From contig CM074765.1 of assembly GCA_037355855.1 (NCBI GenBank), positions 2,852,001 through 2,916,000 of the forward strand: DNA of 64,000 nucleotides, read 5' to 3'. Position 1 is the first letter of the stretch; every line of letters starts with the position of its first letter. Source of the stretch: Pseudo-nitzschia pungens. Its lineage: Eukaryota > Bacillariophyta > Bacillariophyceae > Bacillariales > Bacillariaceae. This document shows, one piece after another, positions 29,330 through 42,000 of this stretch. The notes beneath the pieces were generated by a model that saw only the letters and a program-made list of their open reading frames with translations, searched no databases and was not told the DNA's origin. The translations under genes and the position numbers were made by a program.

Positions 29330-32300
29330 TCATAGGATTGAATTATGACTGATACTCAGGAATGAATCAGTGAGTTGTGAACAGAGTGTCTGTGCGTTGT
29401 TCAGTCTTCCACACCAAGAAAATCTTATGATTGTGCAACGGCTTTGCAGAAAATTGATACGTTCATGTTCGGGACCGCGTTGAATGGTGACAGTGTTGTT
29501 GGTATGAACTTGTAGGATGGGATAGGGGCCTTCGCAAACAAGATTGAGTTTGTTGCGGCTGTGTTTGGTGACAAAAACAGTTTGTCCGACGGTGTATTCA
29601 TGAGAGGAGCGTTTGCGATTAGCGCGAAGGAGTTGAGTGTCGATTTGGGCTTGAAGGTATTTGGTTAGGGTGAGAATGTCGGCGTGTAGGGGAATGTTAA
29701 GGAGCATGTTGCGGTTGAAGATGAGGGCTCGGGGAGAAAATTACCGAGAGTGGAGACAGGGTTGCAACGAAGAGCGTGCATGGCTGTGGCGAGGGCTTTG
29801 TCAACGAGTGAAGTGGCTTGTTTGGTTGTGGACGGAGGTTTAAGATTGATGAGTGTGCGAATGACTTGACTGATGGTTTTGTGAGAGCATTCGATGATGC
29901 CATTGGCGGTGTGTGTGTGAGGGGAAATGTTGATTGGTTTGATGCTGGAGTAGTTGAGGGGAAATTGAAAGTCGTGACCATGAACAATGCGTACGGGATG
30001 AGGATAACAGGAGAGCCAACAATTTTCGAAGAGTTGTTGGATATTGTTGGCAGTTTTAGCGCTGGGGATCCAAACAATTTCAATCAGGTTGGTAACTGGG
30101 CCGATGCAGGTGAGAGCGGCGAAGCAAAGATCAATGTTGTTGACTGTGACGGTCCAGGGACCAATGCAATCGATGTGTACTTCAGACCAAGGAAGAATGG
30201 GGGCATTTTGAGGAGCGAGTTGACCTGCGGGTTTGTGGGAAGTGCAAACTAGAGGGCAGATGAGGCAATTGGAAATGACGTCGCGGCAAGTGAGGCAAAG
30301 GTTAGGATGATAGAAGTGACGGCAGATGAGGGGTTCTAAACGATCCATACCAGTGGAGTGGACAGTGAGTTCGTGATAGTATTTGCCGAGGGGTTCAAGC
30401 ATGGCAGTGGGGATCATGATTTTCCAAGATGATTTGTCAATGGGCAAATCGTAGCGGCAAATTAATTTGTACTGGTCAAGGGATTGGAGAAAGTAACGGC
30501 GGGGTTCAAGGTCGGGAAGACGAAGGAGATCAGAATTGTTGTTGTGATAACTGTGAATGGTTGCAAAGTGAAATGGCAATCTGCCTTGAGGGTCAAATCG
30601 ACGGTGTACAAGATAATTCTCTTTGAGACTGTCATCAACAGGAGGACGTTCAGTCGATGCTTCGCATGATGGTCTCACCATAAGGCTCTTGGCCATTTCA
30701 GAAAATTGGAAAACGTCATTGTCGTCAGTTTGGGAAAAGTTGAAATCACCGTAGACGAAATAGGATGCGAGGGAGGAAGGTGTGCGGCTGAGGGAGTCGG
30801 CGGCTGTGTTCTTGGGACCTTTGATGTAATGGTAGATTGGGTTGAATTCTTTGAGGATGAGTTTCCAGCAGAGGACGCATTGGGTGTCATTTGAGGGGAT
30901 TGATGACAAATCCTTTGTCTTCAAGGCTGGTAAGGACGGTTTCAATGAGGTCGAGGTGGGATTGGAAGTCACCACTAAAGCAGGCGATGTCATCAATGTA
31001 GACTTTGAGATCGGGGATGTCGCGGAGGACTTTTTCCGTGACTTCTTGGGCAACATCAGGAGATTGGCAAATACCCATGGTGAGATGGTTCTATTTGTAT
31101 AGACCAAAGGGTGTGGTGATGGTTGTGAGATCTTTACTTTCGTCATCGAGCACAAAAGTGTAGTATTGCATGGAGATGTCGTGTTTGGTGAGGTATTTGT
31201 ATCCGGATCATCAAGAGAGGATGTCTTGTATGCAGGGAATCAGGTAGACTTTGCGTTTGATTGCCTTGTTGAGGGCGCGAAAGTCAGAAACCCATCGGAT
31301 TTTGCCCTCTTTCTTTGGGGTAATGAAAGTGGGGGAGATCCAGTTGGATTGACCTTGAGGGGAGAGGACGCCAATTGTGATGAGACGATCAAGTTCTTTC
31401 TTGAAAAGGTCAAGGTTAGTGCGGGGGACAGGATAGGCTCTGGAGCGATGAGGGGAGATGGTAGGATCAACGTCGAGGTGAATTTCTTCATCGGGGTAAT
31501 ACTTGAGGATGCCGTCAAAGAGTGTCTGATGTTTTCCAAGAACGTTGTATAACATGTCGCGTTGGTCGGGATGGAGATGTGTACAATCGTTACAGACGGC
31601 ATGGACGTCGTGTCAATCGTCGGTGGATTCTTGTATGGTGGCGAAGGTGTCAATTCATGTGGAGTTCAGGGGGCCAATATGGTTGGAGTGTGATTGAAGT
31701 GCGACGTTGATGGAATCGGTTGCGCTTCGTGGGTATACTTGCATAGGGATGATGAGTTGATTGATCTCGATGAGATTTTCATTGAAATTGAGGATTATTT
31801 TGAAGTGACGGAGAGCGTCTTGACCGAGGATGATGTCGTATTGGCATGGTGCGGTGAAGACACGTGCTTCGAGTTGTTCAAGGTGTATGTTGGTGGATAG
31901 TTCAGGCAGGGTGAAGTGATGTAGGGTGATTTTCTGGTTGGAGCTGAATTCTCCTGCCATGGTGACGCCAGAAATGTTGAATGTGTGGGTAGGTGTGGTG
32001 TCAGGGGAAAGGGCATGTTGGCTAAACCAAGTGGTCTTGGATCCTGAGTCGCAGAGGATGAGGTATGGACATTTGGAGACGTTGGTTTGGATGGTACAAG
32101 AAAGGGCGATGGTTTAGGGGACAGGTTTGGAGGGGTTACGGTTGTTGGGGCATGATAGTCAATAGTCGACTGAGTCGTGATCTTGGTGATAGATGTTTTG
32201 GTGGTAACATTTGTCATTGTAGTCTTGATAGTAGTTGTCTTCGTTGTCTTGCTCTTCTTCTTGAGTGAGGGCTGTGCCATTGTTTTCACATTCCTGGTAG

Positions 32301-32412
32301 TAATTGTCGTCGTGAGTGTTGTTGAAGTTGTCTTCTTCGTGAAGTGAGTTATCGTAGTACATGTCGGAATCGAGGTCTAGGTGGTGTGCGTCGGAGCGGT
32401 TGTTGCCGTTGG
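29330..32412 (-). mobile_element. GypC: degenerate third Ty3/gypsy element
   Basis: On the minus strand the order is acidic/Asn-rich region, protease, RT, RNase H end, integrase and GPY-like module. The right end is cut by the GypA-3 5' LTR at 32413. No LTRs of its own are recognised; the left boundary near 29330 is an estimate from the last coding remnant. Confidence 0.8.
29330..32412 (-). pseudogene. pol: GypC pol, multiply frameshifted
   Basis: Fragments lie in different minus-strand frames. A CDSGSKTTW protease active site lies near 32040-32062 and its partner IILGQDAL at about 31830. The RT starts RAYPVPRTNLDLFKKEL (about 31440), continues FRALNKAIKRK and reaches VYIDDIACF near 31000. 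RNase H survives only as its end (HYIKGPKNTAADSLSR, about 30810). The integrase has CLTCRDVISNCLICP, VHIDCIGPW and NGIIECSHKTI. The second catalytic D region reads VHGHDFQF instead of the usual VHDxGGEF, so it is likely dead. CEGPYPILQVH forms the final module (about 29520). Several stops and indels rule out function. Confidence 0.82.
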
Positions 32413-32589
32413 TGCCGTGCACCGGAATACAGTCAAGAGTCCACTCGTGATTGGAATCAGCGAGTCTCCAGAATCGCTGAATTACAGGAGACTTGCGATT
32501 GTCGGAAGCAGTAGCAATAGACTAATTGATAGAGCTCACAATTTGCATATCACTACTATTCTAATCACTAGTAGACCCAGGGTATGGCA
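32413..32589 (+). repeat. GypA-3 5' LTR (177 bp)
   Basis: TGCCGTGCACCGG to GGGTATGGCA. It is nearly identical to the LTR at 57610-57786, with about six substitutions, four of them G/A or C/T pairs. It starts inside GypC remains. Confidence 0.9.
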
Positions 32590-33001
32590 TGATTTTAAAA
32601 TCAAGCTGAGTGCTGATGACCATGAGCAGAAAGAGATCGATTGGTCAAGGCACCGACAAGATCAAAAGACTGCCAAAAAATTGAGGCACAGAGAAGCAAA
32701 AACAGGGGGAAGGATATCCAGTGTCTGCAGCACTAAGGAAGACCGACCCCAGCAGCAGTTAGCTCCATTAGATGGAACAGCAGCAGCAACAGAGACACCT
32801 GAGTACCTAAACAGGACCATGGTTGACAACAGAAATAATCGAAAAATATAAACATGCGTCGAAAAAGTGACACATAATCCAGTGAGTGGACTAATTGGAC
32901 CAACACTGAATGGATGGACAGACCAAAGAGTGTATGCCAACCAAAACCGAAATATACGGATATCCGGAAAGGTATATAATGAATACCCAAACACCACTAA
33001 T
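32590..33001 (+). other. GypA-3 leader, first part
   Basis: The leader starts TGATTTTAAAATCAAGC; GATTTTAAAATC at 32591-32602 is a perfect 12-bp palindrome at the expected primer-binding position. No open frame of note follows. The last 22 bases (32980-33001) are the LINE target site, and the leader continues at 51456. Confidence 0.6.
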
Positions 33002-36000
33002 AATAATAATATACGTATTTAAATAACTTTAATCACCAAAGGTGAAACTAAATTACTCAGTCTGTAACCAGACTTTAACGTCGCCTCCATCATAGAGTCA
33101 GGACCCCAAGTGGTAGAACGACAAATTTTCAAAACAAACCTTGAACATCAAGCAGGGAAAAAGACAAACAAGTCCCACAAAATAGGGACTTGAGAGAAAG
33201 TGAAATGGGAATGAAGATATTGGGATAAGATCCAGTATCAAAAGGGATGGGACAGGATGAGAAGCAGGAACAGAAAACAAAACCAAGGTACAAAGTGGAA
33301 TCAACCCTGAGGTCCAGTAAGCCAGGCTCTGAGAAGAGCAGCCTCTTGTTGGTATGGCTGCACTGGTGGGTCAGGCGCTGCATACTGCTTCCTTGCAAGG
33401 TGGATGGTTGCAAGCCACTGCCGCTTGGCAGTCAGGGTGTAACCTTGTAGGACGTGGAAAGGGGTTTGTAACAGGGAGTGTGACTGGGGAAGTGCACCAG
33501 CTGCGCCAATGGCCAATTCAGAGGAGATGGAAGCATCAAGAGATTGGTGTTGTTCAGCATCAAGGGTACCCCCAGGACCATGGAGTCGTTCATTCCTATA
33601 GGTCCAAAGATCCCAGGAGGTAAGAAAGAACTGATGGATGATAGCTGTAGCCCAACGTTTGGGAGAGCGCTTGCTTCCAATGTGGGAGTAGTAGTCAGCC
33701 TGGATTTGGTACCAGCGAGGAGACCACCTACCCAGAAGCCAGTTGTGCCAGCCAATAGTCCTCTGTGCCCTGACAGCAGAGGCAATTGCAAGTGAGTAAG
33801 ATGATGGATAAATGTTCTGGCCCTTCCGAACTCTGGTGAGAAGATCCACAATGGCAGCCACCAATGTTGGATCAGTTTGTTCAACTTCAAGCCTCTTCTG
33901 CAGGGGTCCCTTGAAAGCTGACACACTGTGCTGTACTGCCCCAGTGTCCTTGCAGGAGAGCACATGAGAAACCTTCTCGTTGTCTGCATCACACAATGGG
34001 CACCTGGAGTGATCCTGATACTGGTAGTGAAGTAGTTGGTTGCCAACACCAATGCTGCCAGAAGCAAATTTGACAAACCACCTTTGCATGCCAGGAGGTA
34101 AACGTTTGAAGGCATTCAGATGGGCACACCAATGGATGGAACTCAAAACAGGTTGTGGAATGGGAATGTCATGGTGGGTCTGCCAATATTGAAGAAGAGG
34201 AGGACCAGAAATGGCAACATGCAAAGCATTTTGATCAAACCTTGAGCACTTGCTTCCATTGAGAGAAAAAGCCCAGGGCTCAAACACAAGTCTGGGATAG
34301 TGATGGGCAGAAGCTCTATGGACAGAGAGAAATGCCTTTGCCATGCTGTCAACCTGATGATTGCGAAGGGCCCACCAATCAAGAAAGATTCCAGCTTGAT
34401 GTCCCTGAACCCACTGAAAGTGCACAGAGATTGGCAGGGCAGAAATCATGTTTCTGATGACATAAACATAATCAAAAGACTTCTGGGAAATAACCAATGG
34501 CCATGATCCCTCAGCCTGTTTGAGAGCTGTGTCACCATCCAGAGCAATAGTGATAGAGCCAGAAGCAATATCAAAAAGACTCACCAGAGCAGTGCAGCAG
34601 GTGAGAACCCCAATGATTCCTGCCAGTTCACTCCTGTAGGAAGATTGATCCTCAGGGGATCCACTGACAAAATTACAGCCAGTGAGGAACAATGAAGCAG
34701 TCTTGGTGGAGGTATTGGGTGACAAAATGAAAGCAGAAGTTCCTCTGAGAAGGTCCGGATCAAATGAACCATCACATACAGCACTGGCAGTACCACTCTC
34801 AATAGCATCAACAAGGTGCTGACAGCCAGCCTGTGGTAGGGAATATTTGTGGAGAAGTACCCTTGGAGACGCACAGAGTGAATCAAAGGCATCTGCAGGG
34901 GAGTCTGGAAGAGAATCAAATGGATTGTACACCAGAGGATCCATGTCAGGAGGCTCAGAAACAAAAGCAGAGGACCCAACAACGCGTACAACTTGTCCAC
35001 AAATAACAGGGCAGACAAGTACATCAGCACAGGCTGGTTTGTCAGGAATGAGTTCAGAAGTGACCCTGTATCTGCCCCTGCCCTGGGAGGTGCTCACAAT
35101 CCAGCCAGTAGAAGTTTTGAAGAATATTCTGTTGGTGGATGGAGACAAAAACCAAGGCCAAAGAGAAGCTGTCTGGGGAGAGAGCCAATGCCCAAGATGA
35201 AAAGAAGGAGCCAGTGCCCTGGCTGCAGGGGGTGGACAGGGGGGAAGAAAACAGGTCTGAAGAGCCTTAGTCCATAAGCGCTGTGCTGCTGGAGGCCAGG
35301 ATGGAGGACATCTAGGCCAGTCAAGATGATCCCTCAAGTGATTGGAGGATGTCAGCTGGAAGGCCATGGGAGAGAGTCTTTTCCCATCTGGAGTACAAAT
35401 GTCAGCAAGGGAAATAGCCTTGAGGGACATGCGCATGTGATTCAAGAGGGACAAGTCAGCACCTCTGAAGCCAGAGTTGACAAAGGCTTGCATGAGATAA
35501 CAGTCATTGGAACGTAACAGTGGTAGGTCTGGGAAGTCTTCAAACAAGCTCACAGGGTGAACAGAGAAAAACTTCCACACATGTTTGTACCAGCAGGGAG
35601 TGACGTATGAAGCAAAGGGATGATAGGGTGTGACACCAAGATGGAGAGGAAGTCCAAGTTCAAGCCTGAGAGACTCAGCAGTGAGCCTGAGAATCCGACC
35701 AGTTTGGGAGGACCTGACAGATTCCTGAAAGAGAGTGGCAATATGACTGAACTCTTGGAGGAGGTAGGGATGGATGAATCCAAAGCCTTGATAGAGGGAA
35801 GGACCATAGAACACATGTCTGGGAAATGTCCTTGACATCCCTGCTTTATTCAGCACAGGAACAAGAGCTGGGTGAATTATCTTAGTCCAAGTGGCCTCAT
35901 CAAGTTGCGTGACAGGCATGGGGTATTCAACAGACTTCATGAAAGAATACTTGAAGGTGTAGAGGGATGCGCGCTTCTCACACTTGGAAGCCCTGAGTTG

Positions 36001-38711
36001 AGAGCCAAAAGACTGAGACTGTGACTTCATGTGAGCAATCTGTGCTTCCTCATTGCCATCCATGGAGATAAAAACCCCAAGGGTCTTGTCAGCATGGTCT
36101 ACTTCAAACCGATCCAGGGTAGCTCGATTGCCATTCTTGTCAGCAACAGAGAAGTCACCGGGCATGTCAGCAATGGAGCGATAGTCCCAACCGGATCCAT
36201 TCCATTTGAAATCAATCAAATAACAGAAGGATTTGGCAGGTTCAATCGCACCACCAGTGGCAATAATCCCTCCAGCCCATCGGTCAAGAGCTGCCTGAAA
36301 ATCAACAGCCAATTCCTCACCAGATGTTGAGGAATCAGAGCCAGCACAAAACAAATCTGTGTCATCCACAAAGGCAAAACCCACCAGAGAAACCAGTTGC
36401 AGTGACAAAGAAGTGATAAGATGGACACCATGCCCAGCCTGTTGCATCATTCGGAAGACAATTGTTGACACCAAGGCCCAAAGAGTTGGACCAATACCAT
36501 TGCCTTGGCCACAACCACTGAGAGGAACAGGTTCATCACCATACACAGGACCTGACCGACCAAAACCAGTTTTGATGTGGTGCTTGGCAAGTTGCAAAGT
36601 AGACAAAAGAACCTCACACACATGTGCAGGAACCCCAAAGCTCTGGAGAGTGAGACCTGCAATGGGATGAGAGATCCTATCATAACAGCCCTTGGCATCA
36701 TTCATAGCAACAGCACCGGATCTGCGCTTCTGCCGCAACACATCACATATGAGCTTCTTGTTCAGGCAGGTGTTGATTGCCTTGTGGTGTTTCCTGCTTC
36801 CATGTTGATCAACAGCCACGGCATTGGCACGTTCAGCATGGGCAAGAATTCGTCTGCCAATCATCTTGTTGTTGATTTGGAACTCAGGAGACATCAACTG
36901 GATGAGTCTCATCTTATCCACTCTATATTCACCAGGTTTCTTGAAGATCTCAACATCAGTGATGACCTGCCAAGCAGAAGGAGAGAAGCCAACAATCAAA
37001 GGGACGGATCTCAGGAGAGTGTCAAACTTGTTCAGCTGGGGATCCAGGGCAAATGCCTTGTGGTGGGCAAAACTCAAACAAGAAGGTTCACTTGCTGTGC
37101 GTTCCCTCTGGCGTTTCCAGGCAGCAGCATTGTCAGCTGGACACACTGAATAGTCAAAGGGGGGCAAACTCAGAATAGAGTCAGGGACTTTGAGACAGGA
37201 AAGAAATTCAGAAAGGTATTTGTCAGTGGCAGGAGGAGGAATGTATGTGCCATCAAGGACTTGGGGAGCAGCATGGGCAGTGCCTAGGTAGCCAAAATCT
37301 TGAATGAAGGAGGGAGTCATGGAGGGAGTGCCAATACACTGCTGTTGACGCCGGACATTGGATTCAGCCATAGCTGGAACCATAGTAGACTGAGATTCCA
37401 AGACCTGTTCAACACCATCATGGCCAACTGCAATAGCGCGCAAGACTGCTGACTTGTCGACACGTCCCCGAATAGACCGAGCAGCGAGACCAAGCTCTCG
37501 TTGAAGACGTTCCCTGCGCATCCTGGCACGAATCTGGGAAGCATGCTGGTTGTGAGGCTTGCCTTCAGCAAGAAGTGCATCCACCAGGCCTTGATTGAAG
37601 GAGTCTCTCCATGAGGGGGCCAATTTCTTCACTGCCCGGTATTGCTTGTAAGCTTGTTTCAGATGGAGGAGAGCACTGGAAAGGTCACTGTGTTCTCCTT
37701 TGTAGAGAGAAAGCTTGCAGGCCAACCTTTTCAAAACAGTATGACTGGTGGACACACCCTGTCTCAACTTAACAACACGCCTCCAAAAGTCAATGGTATC
37801 ACGATAGACTTGCAGCTTAGGTGACCATGGAACCAAACCAGCTCTAGTGTGGCAGAGGTTTTGTTCAACAGAGAGCCTGAGAGAGGTAGAGGTTTCATGG
37901 AGTACTTCATATGTGGTGATGAGATCAGTGCGCACAGAAATATCTCCAGACTGAAACTGAGCCAGTAGGTGCTCCAGCTTAGCTTGGAGAGAAAACACTC
38001 CAGCCTTGAGAAAGCTGTGCCTCACACGCTTGAAATACCGTTGTCGCAGATGAGGGTGGGAGGACTGGAGTTTGGAATGAGAGAATCTCACAGGAGGTGG
38101 CAAATGTTTGCCCATGAGGCTGCAATTACAAACCTCAATCCAAAGCAGTCTATGGTCAGATTCCATACCATGGGCACCTCCAAAGGGACAATACCCAGCC
38201 CTGAGAACATCAACATTCTCAGAGACCCAAATGGCATCAATTGGTGTTCTGGTAGTGTTTCTGTTGTGAGTGGCAGGAGGGGAAGACGTACTATGAAGTG
38301 TAAGAATGGCCTCTCTGAAACCAAGAGCCTCGAGCTCAAAAGACAAGCCATCAGTCCGAACATCAGCATTCTGGTCAATCCCAACAATGACTTGATCACC
38401 TGCACCCAGACAGACTTGAAGGGCAGCAGTTAAATCCCTGTGAAAGAGAATGCATGGATTGGGACTGAAAAGATTTTCAGCGGCTTGAAAGTATCGGTAC
38501 TGTTGATTCCAGACTGAGCCAAGATCCCTATCATTTTCAACTGGGCAGTAGGCAGAAAACATGGTGACATTGTAGCCATCCCTGCCCTGAAACTTGACAA
38601 AGGACCATCTGCCAAGACCAGATGGATCAGCTCCATGTGCAACCTTGTGGGAGCTGAACAGCTGGTCAATGGAAAAACCTGTGCCGCCAGGCTGAAGCCA
38701 AGAGCAGGCAG
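33002..38711 (-). mobile_element. LINE-L copy B: 5'-truncated long LINE
   Basis: On the minus strand it starts within the endonuclease domain (38711) and ends in a TTA-repeat tail next to the target duplication at 32980-33001. Its 3' end carries the GTCTGGTTACAGACTGAGTA motif and the GTTTGTTTTGA-like stretch shared with copy A. There is no target duplication between it and copy A: copy A's tail touches base 38711/38712 directly. Confidence 0.88.
33301..38711 (-). CDS. LINE-L copy B ORF2 (lacks the N-terminal ~150 residues)
   Basis: The frame is open from the truncation point to TGA at 33301-33303, about 1803 codons, and nearly identical to copy A. Differences in the first 200 residues include QQYRY/QQCRY, LEALG/LKALG and HRLLW/HRMLW. 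Retained parts are the rest of the endonuclease, the reverse transcriptase with FVDDTDLF, the RNase H-like domain (CDGSFD, YRSELAG, LDGDTALK, DSMAKAF) and the C-terminal CPLCDADNEKVSHVLSC finger. It has no start of its own, so it should not be translated. The absence of stops suggests a recent insertion. Confidence 0.85.
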
Positions 38712-39019
38712 ATAATAATAATATTAATATACGTATTTAAATAACTTTAATCACCGAAGGTGAAACTAAATTACTCAGTCTGTAACCAGACTTTAACGTC
38801 GCCTCCATCGAAGAGTCAGGACCCCAAGTGGTAGAACGACAAATTTTCCAAACAAACCTTGAACATCAGACAGGGAAAAAAACAAAACAAGTCCCACAAA
38901 ATAGGGACTTGAGAGAAAATGAGATGAGAATGTAGATATTGGGATAAGATCCAGTATCAAGAGGTATAAGACAGGATGAGAAACAGGAACAGAAGGCAAA
39001 ACCAAGGTACAAAGTGTAA

Positions 39020-42000
39020 TCAACCCTGAGGTCCAGTAAGCCAGGCGCTGAGGAGAGCAGCCTCTCGTTGGTATGGCTGCACTGGTTGGACAGGCGCTGC
39101 ATACTGCTTCCTGGCAAGGTGGATGGTTGCAAGCCACTGCCTCTTGGCAGTCAGGGTGTAACCTTGTAGGACTTGGAAAGGGGTTTGCAAAAGGGAGTGT
39201 GACTGGGGAAGTGCACCAGCTGCACCAATGGCCAATTCAGAGGAGATGGAAGCATCAAGAGATTGGTGTTGTTCAGCATCAAGGGTACCCCCAGGACCAT
39301 GGAGTCGTTCATTCCTATAAGTCCAAAGATCCCAGGAGGTAAGAAAGAACTGATGGATGATAGCTGCAGCCCAACGTTTGGGAGAGCGCTTGCTTCCAAT
39401 GTGGGAGTAGTAGTCAGCCTGGATTTGGTACCAGCGAGGAGACCACCTACCAAGAAGCCAGTTGTGCCAACCAATAGTCCTCTGTGCCCTGACAGCAGAA
39501 GCAATTGCAAGGGAGTAGGATGATGGATAAATGTTCTGGCCCTTCCGAACTCTGGTGAGGAGATCCACAATGGCAACAGCCAATGATGGAGCAGTTTGTT
39601 CAGCTTCAAGCCTCTTCTGCAGTGGTCCCGTGAAGGCAGACACACTATGCGTGACAGCCCCAGTATCCTTGCAGGAGAGCACATGAGAAACCTTCTCGTT
39701 GTCTGCATCACACAAGGGACACCTGGAGTGATCCTGATACTGGTAGTGAAGTAGTTGGTTGCCAACACCAATGCATCCAGAAGCAAACTTGACAAACCAC
39801 CTTTGCATGCCAGGAGGTAGACGCTTGAAGGCAGACAGATGGGCACACCAATGGATGGAACTCAGAACAGGTTGTGGAATGGGGATGTCATGGTGGGTCT
39901 GCCAATATTTAAGAAGAGGAGGACCAGAAATAGCAACATGCAAAGCATTCTGATCAAACCTTGAACACTTGCATCCATTGAGAGAAAATGCCCAAGGCTC
40001 AAACACAAGTCTGGGATAGTGATGGGCAGAAGCTCTATGGACAGAGAGAAAGGCCTTTGCCATGCTGTCAACCTGATGATTGCGAAGGGCCCACCAATCA
40101 AGAAAGATTCCAGCTTGATGGCCCTGAACCCACTGAAAGTGCACAGAGATTGGCAGGGCAGAAATCATGTTTCTGATGACATAAACATAATCAAAAGACT
40201 TCTGGGAAATAACCAATGGCCATGATCCCTCAGCCTGTTTGAGAGCTGTGTCACCATCCAGAGCAATGGTGATAGAGCCAGAAGCAATATCAAAAAGACT
40301 CACCAGAGCAGTGCAACAGGTGAGAACCCCAAGGATGCCTGCCAGCTCACTCCTATAGGATGATTGGTCCTCAGGGGATCCACTGACAAAATTACAGCCA
40401 GTGAGGAACAATGAAGCATTCTTGGTGGAGGTATTGGGTGATAGAATGAAAGCAGAAGTTCCTCTGAGAAGGTCCGGATCAAATGAACCATCACATACAG
40501 CACTGGCAGTACCACTCTCAATAGCATCAACAAGGTGCTGACAGCCAGCCTGTGGTAGGGAATATTTGTGGAGAAGTACCCTTGGAGACGCACAGAGTGC
40601 ATCAAAGGCATCTACTGGGGAGTCTGGAAGAGAATCAAATGGATTGTACACCAGAGGATCCATGTCAGGAGGCTCAGAAACAAAAGCAGAGGACCCAACA
40701 ACGCGTACAACTTGTCCACAAATAACAGGGCAGACAAGCACATCAGCACAGGCTGGTTTGTCAGAAATGAGTTCAGAAGTGACCCTGTATCTGCCCCTGC
40801 CCTGGGAGGTGCTCACAATCCAGCCAGTAGAAGTTTTGAAGAATATTCTGTTGGTGGATGGAGACAAAAACCAAGGCCAAAGAGAAGCTGTCTGGGGAGA
40901 GAGCCAATGCCCAAGATGAAAAGAAGGAGCCAGTGCCCTGGCTGCAGGGGGTGGACAGGGGGGAAGAAAACAGGTCTGAAGAGCCTTAGTCCATAAGCGC
41001 TGTGCTGCTGGAGGCCAAGATGGAGGACATCTAGGCCAGTCAAGATGATCCCTCAAGTGATTGGAGGATGTCAGCTGGAAGGCCATGGGAGAGAGTCTTT
41101 TCCCATCTGGAGTACAAATGTCAGCAAGGGAGATAGCCTTGAGTGACATGCGCATGTGATTCAAGAGGGACAAGTCAGCACCTCTGAAGCCAGCGTTGAC
41201 AAAGGCTTGCATGAGATAGCAGTCATTGGAACGTAGCAGGGGAAGATCTGGGAAGTCTTCAAACAAGCTCACAGGGTGAACAGAGAAAAACTTCCACACA
41301 TGTTTGTACCAGCAAGGAGTGACGTAGGAAGCAAAAGGATGATATGGGGTGACACCAAGATGGAGAGGAATGCCAAGTTCGAGCCGTAGAGACTCAGCAG
41401 TTAGCCTGAGAATCCGACCAGTTTGGGAGGACCTGACAGATTCCTGAAAGAGAGTGGCAATATGACTGAACTCTTGGAGGAGGTAGGGATGAACGAAACC
41501 AAAGCCTTGATAGAGGGAAGGACCATAGAATACATGTCTGGGAAATGTCCGTGACATCCCTGCTTTATTCAGCACAGGAACAAGTGCTGGGTGAATGATC
41601 TTCGTCCAGGTGGCCTCATCAAGTTGCGTGACAGGCATGGGGTATTCAACAGACTTCATGAAAGAATACTTGAATGTGTAGAGGGATGCCCTCTTCTCAC
41701 ACTTGGAAGCCTTGAGCTGAGAGCCAAAAGACTGAGACTGGGACTTCATGTGAGCAATCTGTGCTTCCTCATTGCCATCCATGGAGATAAAAACCCCAAG
41801 GGTCTTGTCAGCATGATCAACTTCAAACCGATCCAGGGTAGCTCGATTGCCATTCTTGTCAGCAACAGAGAAGTCACCGGGCATGTCAGCAATGGAGCGA
41901 TAGTCCCAACCGGATCCATTCCATTTGAAATCAATCAAATAACAGAAGGATTTGGCAGGTTCAATCGCACCACCAGTGGCAATAATCCCTCCAGCCCATC

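Noticed and set aside
30880..31155. Start of the long minus-strand ORF 29665-31155 as a real protein N-terminus
   Set aside because: The first ~100 codons ([14 protein letters not shown]...) are the wrong frame of GypC RT; the true frame there carries VYIDDIACF. Only the later part is integrase.
36577..37149. Plus-strand ORFs of 100-220 codons within LINE-L copies (also at 42224-42868 and 43568-44236)
   Set aside because: They occur at the same places in both copies because the copies are nearly identical, and lie antisense to ORF2. Shadows.
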